64,000 bases of DNA from Mitsuokella sp. oral taxon 131 str. W9106 (lineage in GTDB: Bacteria; Bacillota; Negativicutes; Selenomonadales; Selenomonadaceae): the NCBI RefSeq assembly GCF_000469545.1, contig NZ_KI273050.1, forward strand, positions 62,001-126,000. Direction: 5' to 3'. Made by a program: the position numbers and the translations under genes. This document shows positions 28,413 to 36,940 of this stretch, piece by piece. The notes below the pieces were generated by a model. That model was not told the origin of the DNA, ran no database searches, and saw nothing but the letters and a program-made list of their open reading frames with translations. Position 1 is the first letter of the stretch. Each line of letters starts with the position of its first letter.

Positions 28413-29192
28413 TTGGACAGAACGAAGATCGGTATGGGACTCCTGTTCGTCGGCGGCTTATGCGCTGTCCTTCCGTTCCAGTTGCCGCTTCTTTTGGAGC
28501 CTTATGGCATGCCTCTTGCCATGGAGGCGGCAGGGCATGGTGAGGTCGCGGACTTTGCCCCTGTCCTGATTGGCGCGGGACTCTTTCTCGCCGCAAAGAG
28601 CTTGCAGGGAGCCGTGGAAAAGGTCGGCATCAGCGAGGGGCTGATTCGCCTCGTCGGCGGCATGTTCTTTTTCAGCGGGCTATGCGATGCCTTGCAGGTG
28701 CTTCTTTCGGTGTCGGATGCTACGCTTCCGCTTCAAGCTGCCGTGGACAACGCGGAGAGAATCTTCCTGCCCTTGGCGTTTCTCGCCTGTATCGGCCTCT
28801 TTTGCCGGCGCCGTGTCTGCTTTGGCAGGCTGCAGATGGAGCCGAGCCTTGCCGTCATGCTGCTGCGCTTTGCGCTCGTCTTTTCCCCCATCTTCTTTCC
28901 CATCGTGCTTCTCTGCAATCTGGAATGGATCCCTGGCCCCTTGCTGCTCTTTAGCTCTGTGAGCGTGTATGCCGGCCTGGTCATCGGGCTCTTGATCCTG
29001 CAGGAACGCGCCGTAGAGAACCTCGCGTTTGGAACGGGGGAGCTTTCCCAAAGCGAGTGGGATCAGACCCTTGCGTATCACCGCAGGCAGCTGCGAGGCA
29101 GCATCCTGTTCGTCGCTGCGCTCTACGCATTCTCCTGCCTCGTGCTCGGCGCGCTCCTCGCTCTGATGGATGCGCTCCATGGCGTTGGCTGA
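28413..29192 (+). CDS. unknown multi-spanning membrane protein
   Basis: A 259-residue protein with about six or seven hydrophobic segments and no motif I recognise. TTG 28413 is preceded by GGGGG. It begins 13 bp after ctpA, so it belongs to the end of the ftsEX-hydrolase-ctpA transcription unit. A bidirectional terminator follows. Codon use matches its neighbours. Role unknown. Confidence 0.7.
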   Translation: MDRTKIGMGLLFVGGLCAVLPFQLPLLLEPYGMPLAMEAAGHGEVADFAPVLIGAGLFLAAKSLQGAVEKVGISEGLIRLVGGMFFFSGLCDALQVLLSVSDATLPLQAAVDNAERIFLPLAFLACIGLFCRRRVCFGRLQMEPSLAVMLLRFALVFSPIFFPIVLLCNLEWIPGPLLLFSSVSVYAGLVIGLLILQERAVENLAFGTGELSQSEWDQTLAYHRRQLRGSILFVAALYAFSCLVLGALLALMDALHGVG

Positions 29193-29232
29193 AACGGATT
29201 GAAAAAATAAAAGCGGCATTCGGGCAGCAAAG

Positions 29233-29276
29233 TAAAAATCCAGTCCCCCTAAATCGGTTGCAGGGACTGGACTTTT
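29233..29276. terminator. bidirectional terminator between the membrane-protein gene and recQ
   Basis: TCCAGTCCC (29239-29247) pairs with GGGACTGGA (29263-29271). AAAAA on one side and TTTT on the other make it work in both directions. The recQ stop codon lies in its tail. Confidence 0.88.
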
Positions 29277-31053
29277 AGCGAAATTTCCGTATGCAGGCGA
29301 GGAAGCGTTCACCGTATTTTTCAAGCTTCTTCTCGCCGACGCCCTTGACGGCCTGCATGGCGTCGAGTGTTTTGGGCATGACCGCGCACATATCGCGCAG
29401 CGTCGCGTCGGAGAATACGACGTAAGGCGGGATGTGCTCGTGCGTCGCAATCGTGCGGCGCAGCGCACGGAGCTGGTCAAATAGCTCGGACTCCTCGGCT
29501 TCCTTTTGGATTTCCTTGGCAACGGCCTGATAGACTTTTTCCTTGCCGCGCAGGACGTCGTAGGCGCTTTCCTTGAGCCGCAGGACGGGGAACTGGCTCT
29601 CCGTCAGCGCGAGGTAATCGGTCGCGACAAAACGTTGGATGAGAAGCTTGATAGCGGCAATGCTTCGCTCTTTCATAAGCCCATACGTCGAGAGCCTGTC
29701 CAAATGAAGGGCTTGCACGCGCTTGTCGGATGAGCCTTTTAGGACCTGCGCGACGAGCGTGAGGCCGAAGCGCTCGTGCATGCGATAGATGCACGAGAAT
29801 ACTTTCTGTGCGTCGACCGTGACGTCGATGCGTGCAAAGCCCGCCCGGCAGTTGCCGCAATTTTCGCAGCGTTCGGGTGCGCTTGTATCGCCGAAGTAGT
29901 GGATGATGAAGTGGCGCAGGCACTCGGGTGTATGGCAGTAGTCGACCATCTTCTGCAGGCGGCCGAGGCTCTGCGCCTTGCGTTCCGGCTCTTCCGTCGA
30001 CTGGCTGATGAGGAACTTTTGCGTCATCGTGTCCTGCGGCGCGTAGAGCAGGATGCAAGTCCCCGGCTCGCCATCACGTCCGGCGCGGCCTGCCTCCTGA
30101 TAGTACGCTTCGATGTTTTTCGGCATATTGTAGTGAATGACGTAGCGCACGTTGCTCTTGTCGATGCCCATGCCGAAGGCATTCGTCGCGACGATGACCG
30201 GTACGTTGTCGTAGAGAAAATCATCCTGTGATGCGGCGCGCTCCGTGTCTGAGAGTCCTGCGTGATAGCGGGCGACGGCAAGCTTGCGGCGCTTGAGCAG
30301 CGCGTATACGGAGTCGACTTCCTTGCGCGTCGCGGCGTAGATGATGCCCGGCTCGCTCGGATGATGGCGGACGTAGGCGGCCACGAATTTCTTTTTGTCC
30401 TCGCCGCGCCGCACCTCGAAGTAAAGATTGGGACGGTCAAATCCCGTGATATGTACGGAAGGCGTATTCAGGTCCAGCAGGCGAATGATATCGTCCTTGA
30501 CCTCAGGCGTCGCCGTCGCGGTGAAGGCGGCGATGCGCGGACGGTGCGGAAGCGACGCGATGAAAGGCGCAATTCGGCGATAGCTCGGACGGAAGTCATG
30601 GCCCCACTGCGAAAGGCAGTGCGCCTCATCGACGGCGACCATCGCGATGGGCTGACGCTCCAATATGTGCTGGAAATAGCTCGTGTCGAGACGCTCGGGC
30701 GCGACGTAGACGAGCTTGATTTTTCCGGATGCAATCGCCGCGAGCCGCGCGTCGGCTTCGCTTGCCGCGAGGCTGCTGTTGATGCAAGTCGCGGCGATGC
30801 CCTGTGAAAGGAGTGCGTCGACTTGGTCCTTCATGAGCGAGATGAGCGGTGAGATGACAAGGGTGAGCCCAGGAAGGACGAGTGCCGGAATCTGAAAGCA
30901 GATTGATTTTCCAGCGCCTGTCGGCATGATGGCAACCGTATCATGCCCTTCAAGAAGACTCCTGACAACGGGTTTTTGCGCAGGGCGAAAATCTTTGTAG
31001 CCGAAATGTTCATTGAGCAGGGAAAGGGCATGATCGAAATATGGATTGGACAT
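29275..31053 (-). CDS. recQ: RecQ ATP-dependent DNA helicase
   Basis: A 592-residue 3'-5' helicase used in recombination and fork repair. Walker A is MPTGAGKS near 50, the DEAH box is MVAVDEAHCLSQWGHDFRP, and motif VI is YYQEAGRAGRDG. The zinc-binding cysteines of the RQC region are in CRHFIIHYFGD and CENCGNC (about 370-390). A C-terminal HRDC domain begins near FDQLRALRRTIATHEHIPPY. The start at 31053 (MSNPYFDHALSLL) follows AGAGG; the longer upstream reading lacks a ribosome site. It is complete and stands alone on the minus strand. Confidence 0.96.
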   Translation of the reverse strand: MSNPYFDHALSLLNEHFGYKDFRPAQKPVVRSLLEGHDTVAIMPTGAGKSICFQIPALVLPGLTLVISPLISLMKDQVDALLSQGIAATCINSSLAASEADARLAAIASGKIKLVYVAPERLDTSYFQHILERQPIAMVAVDEAHCLSQWGHDFRPSYRRIAPFIASLPHRPRIAAFTATATPEVKDDIIRLLDLNTPSVHITGFDRPNLYFEVRRGEDKKKFVAAYVRHHPSEPGIIYAATRKEVDSVYALLKRRKLAVARYHAGLSDTERAASQDDFLYDNVPVIVATNAFGMGIDKSNVRYVIHYNMPKNIEAYYQEAGRAGRDGEPGTCILLYAPQDTMTQKFLISQSTEEPERKAQSLGRLQKMVDYCHTPECLRHFIIHYFGDTSAPERCENCGNCRAGFARIDVTVDAQKVFSCIYRMHERFGLTLVAQVLKGSSDKRVQALHLDRLSTYGLMKERSIAAIKLLIQRFVATDYLALTESQFPVLRLKESAYDVLRGKEKVYQAVAKEIQKEAEESELFDQLRALRRTIATHEHIPPYVVFSDATLRDMCAVMPKTLDAMQAVKGVGEKKLEKYGERFLACIRKFR

Positions 31054-31131
31054 GGACGGAACCTCTTTTTTGCATTCGGAAAAGAATTTAACCATAAAAT
31101 AATTTGTCCGTAATGGGAACGCAATACGTTT

Positions 31132-31140
31132 ATTCTATCA
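31132..31140 (-). promoter_or_regulatory. extended -10 promoter of recQ
   Basis: On the minus strand, TG-A-TAGAAT, about 80 bp upstream of the recQ start. The -35 is weak. It lies back to back with the tolC promoter. Confidence 0.5.
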
Positions 31141-31152
31141 TACTTTCATGGA

Positions 31153-31181
31153 TTGATACAGACGACAGCTTGCCTTATAAT
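31153..31181 (+). promoter_or_regulatory. sigma-A promoter of the tolC-macA-macB operon
   Basis: TTGATA (31153-31158), a 17-bp spacer and TATAAT (31176-31181). It leaves a leader of about 110 nt in which I see no obvious riboswitch. Confidence 0.85.
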
Positions 31182-31298
31182 AAAGCAGGAGTTTGGTGCT
31201 CTGTGGAGGCTTTTCCACTGAGGTGCGGGCAAAAAGATGCGTCAAGACAGAGGTGCTGAATCTATCGGCACTTCCTTGGACTATCATGGGGGAGAAAC

Positions 31299-32858
31299 AT
31301 GAAGTACGGAAGGAAAGAAGTTGTGCTGCTCGCGGGAGCGATGTTCTTCGGCAGTTCATCGGCATACGCAGCCGACCTCAGCCTGCAGGCGGCAATCGAC
31401 ATGGCGCTTGCGCAGAATACCGCGCTTAGGATTACCCAAAAAGCGGAAGCCACGGCGGAGGAATCGCTGCGCGAGGCGCGTGGCAGAAATGGCGTCAATG
31501 TCTCAGCGTCCGACAGCCTGAGCACGAGCAAAAACAGCGACAGCGAGCGCAGTACGGGCAACTCCATCAGCATCGATGGATCGCTTCCGCTTTACACGGG
31601 CGGTGCGAATGAGGCAGCAATACGGAGCGGCGAGATCGGGCTCGATGCCGCGCGCCTTTCGACGGAGCGCGAGCGCGAGAATCTGAAGCTCAGCGTCATC
31701 CAAGCCTATTACACGGCGCTCGAAGCCAAAAAGACCATTGGCGTTCGGCAGGAAACCGTCGACAAGTACCAAGAGCATTTGGAAAACGTGCAGCAGCTCT
31801 ATGCGGCAGGGGCAAAGGCGCGCATCGATGTCATCGACACGAGCGTGCAGCTCAGCAATGCAAGGCAGGATCTCATCAAGAGCGAGAACGCTTACGAGGT
31901 CGATCTTGCCAAGCTGCGCAATTACCTCAACCTTGACCGCAGCGAGCCGATTGTTCTGACGACGGACTTTTCGTATGCGGCATTTCCGCAGTCGCTCGAC
32001 CGTGCGGTCAGCTACGCCTATGGGCATCGCGTCGATCTGATTGCCGATCGGTACAAATACGAGCAGAAGAGCGAAGCGCTGAAAGAAGCGAAGGCGGGAT
32101 ATGCGCCGACGGTAAGCCTTGGAGTCGGCGCGGGGCAGAGCAATTCATTTGAACCGCGCGGGCATTCGAGCCAAGACATCCGCGCGAGTGTTTCGCTGCA
32201 GTGGAATATCTTTGACAGCGGCGTGACGCGGGCAAAGGTACAATCGGCGGATAACGACCTCGACGTGGCGCAGCTCACGCTCGAACGCGACCGCGAAAAC
32301 ATCGATTACGCCGTCCGCGAGGCATACTACAATATGCGCGAGGCGGAAAAGCGATTCAACTCGACGGAGGAGGCGGTGAAGCAGGCGGAGGAAAATTACT
32401 ACATTGCGCGCGAGAAGTATCGTGCGGGCGAGGGGCTCATGCTCGACATCACCGACGCGCAGGAATCGCTCGCGAGGGCGCGCATGAATGCGATCAGCGC
32501 ACAGTACGACTATGCGCGCTACAAGGCGGCGCTCGAAAATGCGATGGGCATGGAGCTGACGCCATCCGAGCGCGAGGCTGCCGTGCGCATGACGCATGAG
32601 ACGTGTGAGGCGCAGGAAAAGAAGATTGCGCATGCCAAGATGCGCTGGCAGAAGGAGCAAGCTGCGGCAGGCATAGGAGGATGGGCGAGACAGGAGCCTT
32701 TGGAGCCGGCAGCAGGGAAGGCGGCGAAGGATCGAAAAGACCTAGCACGTCATGAGCAAGGGAAGGATGCGGCGCAACAGCAGCTTGATGCACAGGCAGG
32801 CAGCCCATCTTCTGAAACGGTCGCACGCGAGCTCGCAGGGGAGGACGGTTCAAAGTGA
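31299..32858 (+). CDS. tolC: TolC-family outer-membrane efflux channel with long charged C-terminal tail
   Basis: A 519-residue protein. A signal peptide ending SSAYAADLS is followed by the two repeated TolC halves, with long coiled-coil helices such as RQETVDKYQEHLENVQQLYAAG and YYNMREAEKRFNSTEEAVKQAEENYY. The normal fold ends near residue 415-420 (ALENAMGMEL). The remaining roughly 100 residues form an unusual Q/E/K/A-rich, low-hydrophobicity tail that should face the periplasm. It proves an outer membrane. It overlaps the MacA-like gene by 4 bp, so channel, adaptor and pump are made together. Confidence 0.92.
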   Translation: MKYGRKEVVLLAGAMFFGSSSAYAADLSLQAAIDMALAQNTALRITQKAEATAEESLREARGRNGVNVSASDSLSTSKNSDSERSTGNSISIDGSLPLYTGGANEAAIRSGEIGLDAARLSTERERENLKLSVIQAYYTALEAKKTIGVRQETVDKYQEHLENVQQLYAAGAKARIDVIDTSVQLSNARQDLIKSENAYEVDLAKLRNYLNLDRSEPIVLTTDFSYAAFPQSLDRAVSYAYGHRVDLIADRYKYEQKSEALKEAKAGYAPTVSLGVGAGQSNSFEPRGHSSQDIRASVSLQWNIFDSGVTRAKVQSADNDLDVAQLTLERDRENIDYAVREAYYNMREAEKRFNSTEEAVKQAEENYYIAREKYRAGEGLMLDITDAQESLARARMNAISAQYDYARYKAALENAMGMELTPSEREAAVRMTHETCEAQEKKIAHAKMRWQKEQAAAGIGGWARQEPLEPAAGKAAKDRKDLARHEQGKDAAQQQLDAQAGSPSSETVARELAGEDGSK

Positions 32859-33982
32859 AAGTTCGGCTAATTCGGCTAAATGGGAAGGCAAAGGCAGCGA
32901 TTGCCGCCGTCGTCCTCGTCGCCGTCGCTTTTGGCGGATGGCATTACGTCCAGGGAAAACAGGAAGCAAAGAAAGCGGCAGATGTCGAGACGACAAAAGT
33001 CGTACGCATGGATCTGAAATCCACCGTCTCCGCGACGGGGACGATCCGCCCCGTCGACAGCGTCGAGGTCAGTTCCAAAATCACGGCACGCCTGAAGAGC
33101 GTGCTCGTCAAAGAGAATGATACGGTGACGGCAGGACAGACGATCGCAACGCTTGATGCGAAGGACTACAACTCGAAGCGTGACCAAGCGAGCTACAAAG
33201 TCGAGAACGCGAAGGCGAAGTACGACCGTGTGCGTTATCTCTACGAAATCGGCGCGGACACGCAGCAGCAGCTTGAGGATGCAAAACTCGACTATGATAC
33301 GGCGGTATCGACGCTCACGCAGGCGGAGTCGGACGCGGGTGAGACGAGCATCGTCGCACCGATCGACGGTACCGTAGTCGGCGAGCCGAAGACGGTCGGC
33401 ACGATGGCCGTTGCGGGCAGCGACAACCCGACTGTCATCATGCGCATTGCAAATCTTTCCTCGAAGCAGATTCTTGCGAAAGTCGATGAGACGGATATCG
33501 GCGATATACAGATCGGACAGGAGGCAACGTTCACCGTTGACACCTACAGCGACCGTACATTCACGGCGCGCGTGACGAAGATTTCGCAGACGGATACAGC
33601 GAACTCGTGGGATACGAAGACGAGCAGCTCATCGAGCACGTCGGCAAGCGTCATCTACTACTACGTGACACTCGACGTCGACGATCCCGAAAGCCTTTTG
33701 AAGCCTGCCATGACGGCGCGCGTCGAAATCCATACAGCGAACCGTCCAGGTGCGCTCGCCGTACCGATCTCGACGCTCAAAACCGATCCCAATGGCTCCT
33801 ATGTCATCGTAAAGAATGAGGACGGCACGCAGGAGAACCGCTACGTCGAGACAGGCATCTACAGCGACGAGTACGTCGAGATCCTATCGGGACTCGAAGA
33901 AGGCGAGGATATCGTCAGCACGTACACGAAGAAGAATACGGCGTCGAATAAACAGCAGCAACGCGGCGGACCGCCGATGTAA
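32855..33982 (+). CDS. macA: MacA-like periplasmic adaptor (membrane-fusion protein)
   Basis: A 375-residue adaptor. An N-terminal anchor (AAIAAVVLVAVAFGGWHYV) is followed by a lipoyl/barrel-sandwich half-motif (VKENDTVTAGQTIATLDAKDY), a coiled-coil hairpin (about 105-155), the second lipoyl half (TSIVAPIDGTVVG), and beta-barrel and membrane-proximal domains. GTG 32855 overlaps the tolC stop, with GGGGAGGACGG upstream. It bridges the MacB-type ABC pump and TolC across the periplasm. The substrate (drug, lipid, peptide or siderophore) is unknown. Confidence 0.92.
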   Translation: MKVRLIRLNGKAKAAIAAVVLVAVAFGGWHYVQGKQEAKKAADVETTKVVRMDLKSTVSATGTIRPVDSVEVSSKITARLKSVLVKENDTVTAGQTIATLDAKDYNSKRDQASYKVENAKAKYDRVRYLYEIGADTQQQLEDAKLDYDTAVSTLTQAESDAGETSIVAPIDGTVVGEPKTVGTMAVAGSDNPTVIMRIANLSSKQILAKVDETDIGDIQIGQEATFTVDTYSDRTFTARVTKISQTDTANSWDTKTSSSSSTSASVIYYYVTLDVDDPESLLKPAMTARVEIHTANRPGALAVPISTLKTDPNGSYVIVKNEDGTQENRYVETGIYSDEYVEILSGLEEGEDIVSTYTKKNTASNKQQQRGGPPM

Positions 33983-34001
33983 GGCGAGAAAAGGCAAAGC
34001 G

Positions 34002-34733
34002 ATGGAACAGCAAACAAAAGCGGAACGCCGCCATGCGACAATCCGGCTGACGGGCATACGAAAGCTCTACACGATAGGCGGCGAGACGGTCGCTGCGCTC
34101 GACGGCATCACGACGAACATCTACCAAGGCGAGTTCGCTGCGCTCATGGGACCATCCGGCTCTGGAAAGTCGACGCTCATGAATATTCTCGGTTGCCTCG
34201 ACCGTCCGACGGAAGGCTCGTACAAGCTTGATGGCGAGGAGGTCGCCGGTCTGTCGGATGACAAGCTTGCCGTCACGCGCAACAAGAAGATCGGCTTCGT
34301 CTTTCAGAACTTCAATCTGTTGTCGCGCATTTCGGCACTCGAAAACGTCGCGCTTCCGCTCGTCTATGCGGGCATCGGACGCACGGAGCGCACGGAGCGC
34401 GCACGCCGTGTCTTGCAGGCGGTCGGTCTCGGCGACCGCGCTGACCACCAACCCAATGAGCTGTCGGGCGGACAGCGCCAGCGCGTCGCGATAGCGCGTG
34501 CGCTCATCAATGATCCACACATCATCATGGCGGATGAGCCGACGGGCAATCTCGATACGAAGTCTACAAAGGAAATCATGGAAATTTTCAAAACGCTTCA
34601 CGCGAAAGGGCGCACGATTATTCTCGTCACGCATGAGCCGGAGATTGCGACCTGCGCGAGCCGACAGCTCCTCGTGCGCGATGGCAAGATAACGAAGGAC
34701 GCAGGGAAGGGCGTGGTCATGGATGTTGTTTAA
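34002..34733 (+). CDS. MacB-type ABC exporter, ATP-binding subunit
   Basis: A 243-residue ATPase of the MacB/LolD class. Walker A is GPSGSGKST near 48, the Q-loop is [21 protein letters not shown], the signature is [15 protein letters not shown], and Walker B is [15 protein letters not shown]. In E. coli MacB the ATPase and permease are fused; here they are separate genes with an 11-bp overlap, as is common in Firmicutes. It powers efflux or extraction through the adaptor and TolC. Confidence 0.94.
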   Translation: MEQQTKAERRHATIRLTGIRKLYTIGGETVAALDGITTNIYQGEFAALMGPSGSGKSTLMNILGCLDRPTEGSYKLDGEEVAGLSDDKLAVTRNKKIGFVFQNFNLLSRISALENVALPLVYAGIGRTERTERARRVLQAVGLGDRADHQPNELSGGQRQRVAIARALINDPHIIMADEPTGNLDTKSTKEIMEIFKTLHAKGRTIILVTHEPEIATCASRQLLVRDGKITKDAGKGVVMDVV

Positions 34734-35940
34734 GGAATGTTTTTCCATGGCGATCACGGCGCTCTGGGCGAACAAATTGCGCTCACTTCTCACGATGCTC
34801 GGCGTCATCATCGGCGTCGGCGCAGTCATTGCGCTCGTCTCCGTCGGCATGGGCGTGCGAAGCGGCATCACGGAGAACTTTGAAAGCCTAGGCGCCAATA
34901 CCCTCATCGTCATGCCGGGCGCAGCGAATCGAGGCGGCCCGCGCGGTGCAAAGGGCTCGAATCGGACGCTCAAGTATGATGATGCGAAAGCAATCGAGCA
35001 GAAGATCAAGAACATCGATTATGTATCTCCGACCGTCACGCATGCATTCCAAGTCGTCAACGGCCATCAGAATTGGAACACGAGCGTCACGGGCGTTACG
35101 CCTGAGCTCCTTTCCATCCGTTCCCTCACCGTGGAGAACGGCTCGTTCATCACGCAGGACGACATGAAAAAGCGCACGCGCGTCGCCGTCATCGGCGCGA
35201 CAGTCGCAGAGAACCTATTCGGTGCGGACAATCCCGTCGGGCACAATATCCGAATCAATAATCAGCCGTTCCGCGTGATCGGGCTTCTCGCTTCAAAAGG
35301 GAGTTCGGGATTTGGGCAGGATCAGGACGACATGATCTACATTCCGATCACGACAGCGCAGGAACGCATGATGGGCATTGATTTCGTCCACTCCATCAAC
35401 ATACAGGTATCGTCGACGGATAAGATCGACCAAGTCGAGGACGAGGTCACGACGCTTCTGCGCCAACGCCATCGCCTGACGGGAACGAAGGAAGACGACT
35501 TCAACATTCAGAGTACGGCGAGCATCATCGAATCGGTCAACCAGTCGACCTCCATGCTGACCTTGCTCCTAGGGGCGATTGCGAGCATCTCGCTACTCGT
35601 CGGCGGCATCGGAATCATGAATATCATGATGGTCTCCGTCACCGAGCGCACGCGTGAGATCGGCATACGCAAGGCTCTCGGCGCGACGTTTCAAAATATC
35701 ATGATGCAGTTCATGATCGAGTCGATGGTCATCGGCATCGCCGGCGGTCTCATCGGCATCGCTTTCGGTATCGCCGCATCGTTCGCAATCGGGAGCTTCG
35801 GCACGGTGAAGACGACGATCACGATGCTTCCCATCATCATTTCGTTCCTCTTCGCCGTCGGCATCGGTCTCTTCTTCGGAATCTATCCCGCACGAAAGGC
35901 CGCCAAGCTCGACCCGATTGAGGCACTGCGATACGAATAA
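34723..35940 (+). CDS. macB: MacB-type ABC exporter, permease subunit
   Basis: A 405-residue permease. An N-terminal helix (LRSLLTMLGVIIGVGAVIALVSVGMG) is followed by a large periplasmic MacB core domain (about 45-270) and three C-terminal helices with the FtsX-type fold (LLLGAIASISLLVGGIGIMNIMMVSVTERTREIGIRKALGA). Start ATG 34723 lies within the end of the ATPase gene; ATG 34747 is an alternative. It is the last gene of the efflux operon and is followed by a strong terminator. Confidence 0.93.
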   Translation: MLFKECFSMAITALWANKLRSLLTMLGVIIGVGAVIALVSVGMGVRSGITENFESLGANTLIVMPGAANRGGPRGAKGSNRTLKYDDAKAIEQKIKNIDYVSPTVTHAFQVVNGHQNWNTSVTGVTPELLSIRSLTVENGSFITQDDMKKRTRVAVIGATVAENLFGADNPVGHNIRINNQPFRVIGLLASKGSSGFGQDQDDMIYIPITTAQERMMGIDFVHSINIQVSSTDKIDQVEDEVTTLLRQRHRLTGTKEDDFNIQSTASIIESVNQSTSMLTLLLGAIASISLLVGGIGIMNIMMVSVTERTREIGIRKALGATFQNIMMQFMIESMVIGIAGGLIGIAFGIAASFAIGSFGTVKTTITMLPIIISFLFAVGIGLFFGIYPARKAAKLDPIEALRYE

Positions 35941-35965
35941 AACAGGTTGGCTTATCCGCTTGGTC

Positions 35966-36012
35966 AAAACCGCCAGCAACCGCATGACATAATCGGTTGC
36001 AGGCGGTTTTTC
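35966..36012 (+). terminator. rho-independent terminator after macB
   Basis: AAAACCGCC...GGCGGTTTTT with the inner CAACCG/CGGTTG pairing and a T-run. It marks the left edge of the accessory region. Confidence 0.92.
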
Positions 36013-36062
36013 ATTCCGATTTCATCGGACAGCACAGTGGTCATAGGATCGGAGGAATTTCG

Positions 36063-36713
36063 ATGAACGTCAACAATATTCACGGCACAAAAAAAACAGC
36101 CGGCATCGAGGTCGAGGGCGGAGGCATTGCCTACGGCTACATCCGTGTATCGACTGCCCCTCAGCATGATGATCGGCAGCGCATGGCTATGGAAGAGTTC
36201 GGAATCTCGGCGGACTGCCTCTTCGCCGACAAGCAGAGCGGCAAAGACTTTGACCGTCCTGCCTACAACGCGATGATGGCTCGTCTGACAAGCGGTGATA
36301 CGGTGGTGGTGAAAAGTTTGGATCGGCTTGGGCGCGACTACGAGGAGATGAACCGCCAGCTCGACATCATTACTCGCGAGAAGGATGCCGCCATCATTAT
36401 CTTGGATATGCCGCTCATCGATACGCGCCGGAAGCAGGGCGACGATCTCACGGGGAAATTTATCTCGAATCTCGTCATCCAGATTTTCTCCTACGTCGCG
36501 CACATGGAGCGCAGTATGAACCATCAGCGCACGATGGAGGGATTGGCGGCCGCACGGGCAAGGGGAGTACGGTTCGGCAGGCGGCCTCTCGAAAAGCCGG
36601 AAGGCTATGAGGAAATACGTCGGAAGTGGAGGAACGGCGAAATATCAGAGCGCGAGGCCGCGCGGCGCTTGGGCGTATCACGCCCGACATTTCATAAGTG
36701 GGCGCATGAGTAG
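36063..36713 (+). CDS. serine recombinase of the resolvase/invertase family
   Basis: A 216-residue recombinase. The catalytic serine is in GYIRVSTAPQHDDRQ (about residue 30). Active-site arginines lie in SLDRLGRDYEEM and in the HMERSMNHQRT region of the E-helix. A C-terminal helix-turn-helix (ISEREAARRLGVSRPTFHKW) contacts the half-sites. The size and layout are those of Hin/Gin-like invertases and Tn3-type resolvases, not large serine integrases. ATCGGAGG precedes the ATG. Only 50 bp downstream lie two inverted 26-bp sites, so DNA inversion in front of the next gene is its likely job. Confidence 0.92.
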   Translation: MNVNNIHGTKKTAGIEVEGGGIAYGYIRVSTAPQHDDRQRMAMEEFGISADCLFADKQSGKDFDRPAYNAMMARLTSGDTVVVKSLDRLGRDYEEMNRQLDIITREKDAAIIILDMPLIDTRRKQGDDLTGKFISNLVIQIFSYVAHMERSMNHQRTMEGLAAARARGVRFGRRPLEKPEGYEEIRRKWRNGEISEREAARRLGVSRPTFHKWAHE

Positions 36714-36715
36714 GT

Positions 36716-36750
36716 GGATGTGATGCTTTAGTGTTTAGAGCATCACATCC
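36716..36750 (+). repeat. 12-bp perfect hairpin after the recombinase gene
   Basis: GGATGTGATGCT and AGCATCACATCC with an 11-base loop, starting 2 bp after the stop. There is no T-run, so a terminator is only possible. It may protect the mRNA end or be a protein-binding dyad. Confidence 0.6.
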
Positions 36751-36818
36751 GCGATGAAGCGTAGGCGGCAGACAATTCATCGGTTTTCTGCCAAAGCCAG
36801 AACCCGTGTCTAGTGGTC

Positions 36819-36831
36819 ACAATAGTATTGT
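36819..36831. promoter_or_regulatory. 13-bp palindrome inside the putative invertible segment
   Basis: ACAATA-G-TATTGT is a perfect dyad near the middle of the 88-bp spacer. It could bind a regulator; because it is symmetric it would read the same after inversion. Confidence 0.4.
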
Positions 36832-36860
36832 AGTCATTCGCTAAAAAACCTCTTGATTCC

Positions 36861-36869
36861 TGCTAAAAT
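36861..36869 (+). promoter_or_regulatory. candidate extended -10 promoter inside the invertible segment
   Basis: TG-C-TAAAAT, pointing toward the helicase gene 72 bp downstream. There is no clear -35. If real, flipping the segment would turn it away from the restriction-modification genes and toward the recombinase gene. Confidence 0.4.
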
Positions 36870-36940
36870 CTTAAAATTCCACTTGGCAGAAAACCGATGG
36901 TATATCTGCCGCCATCAGCTGAGCAAGGGGGAATATAAAA

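Larger units (their letters stand above)
36764..36913. repeat. pair of inverted 26-bp hix-like recombination sites, candidate invertible promoter element
   Basis: The left arm (36764-36794) and right arm (36883-36913) are inverted repeats with 26 of 31 positions matching and 88 bp between them. The core arm is CATCGGTTTTCTGCCAA (36778-36794) against TTGGCAGAAAACCGATG (36883-36899), and GGCGGCAGA against TCTGCCGCC lies outside. Each arm is also a 26-bp dyad (36767-36792 and 36885-36910): two 12-bp half-sites starting GGCAGA around a central AT (36779-36780 and 36897-36898). This is the Hin-type crossover-site layout. The two inner half-sites are identical. The adjacent serine recombinase is the obvious partner. 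Confidence 0.8.

Noticed and set aside
36716-36750. Terminator of the recombinase gene
   Set aside because: The 12-bp stem is perfect but no T-run follows, so I list it only as a hairpin.
36764-36913. Transposon terminal inverted repeats of a small mobile element
   Set aside because: No target-site duplication was recognised, the spacer has no coding potential, and the internal 26-bp dyads with a serine recombinase fit inversion sites better.
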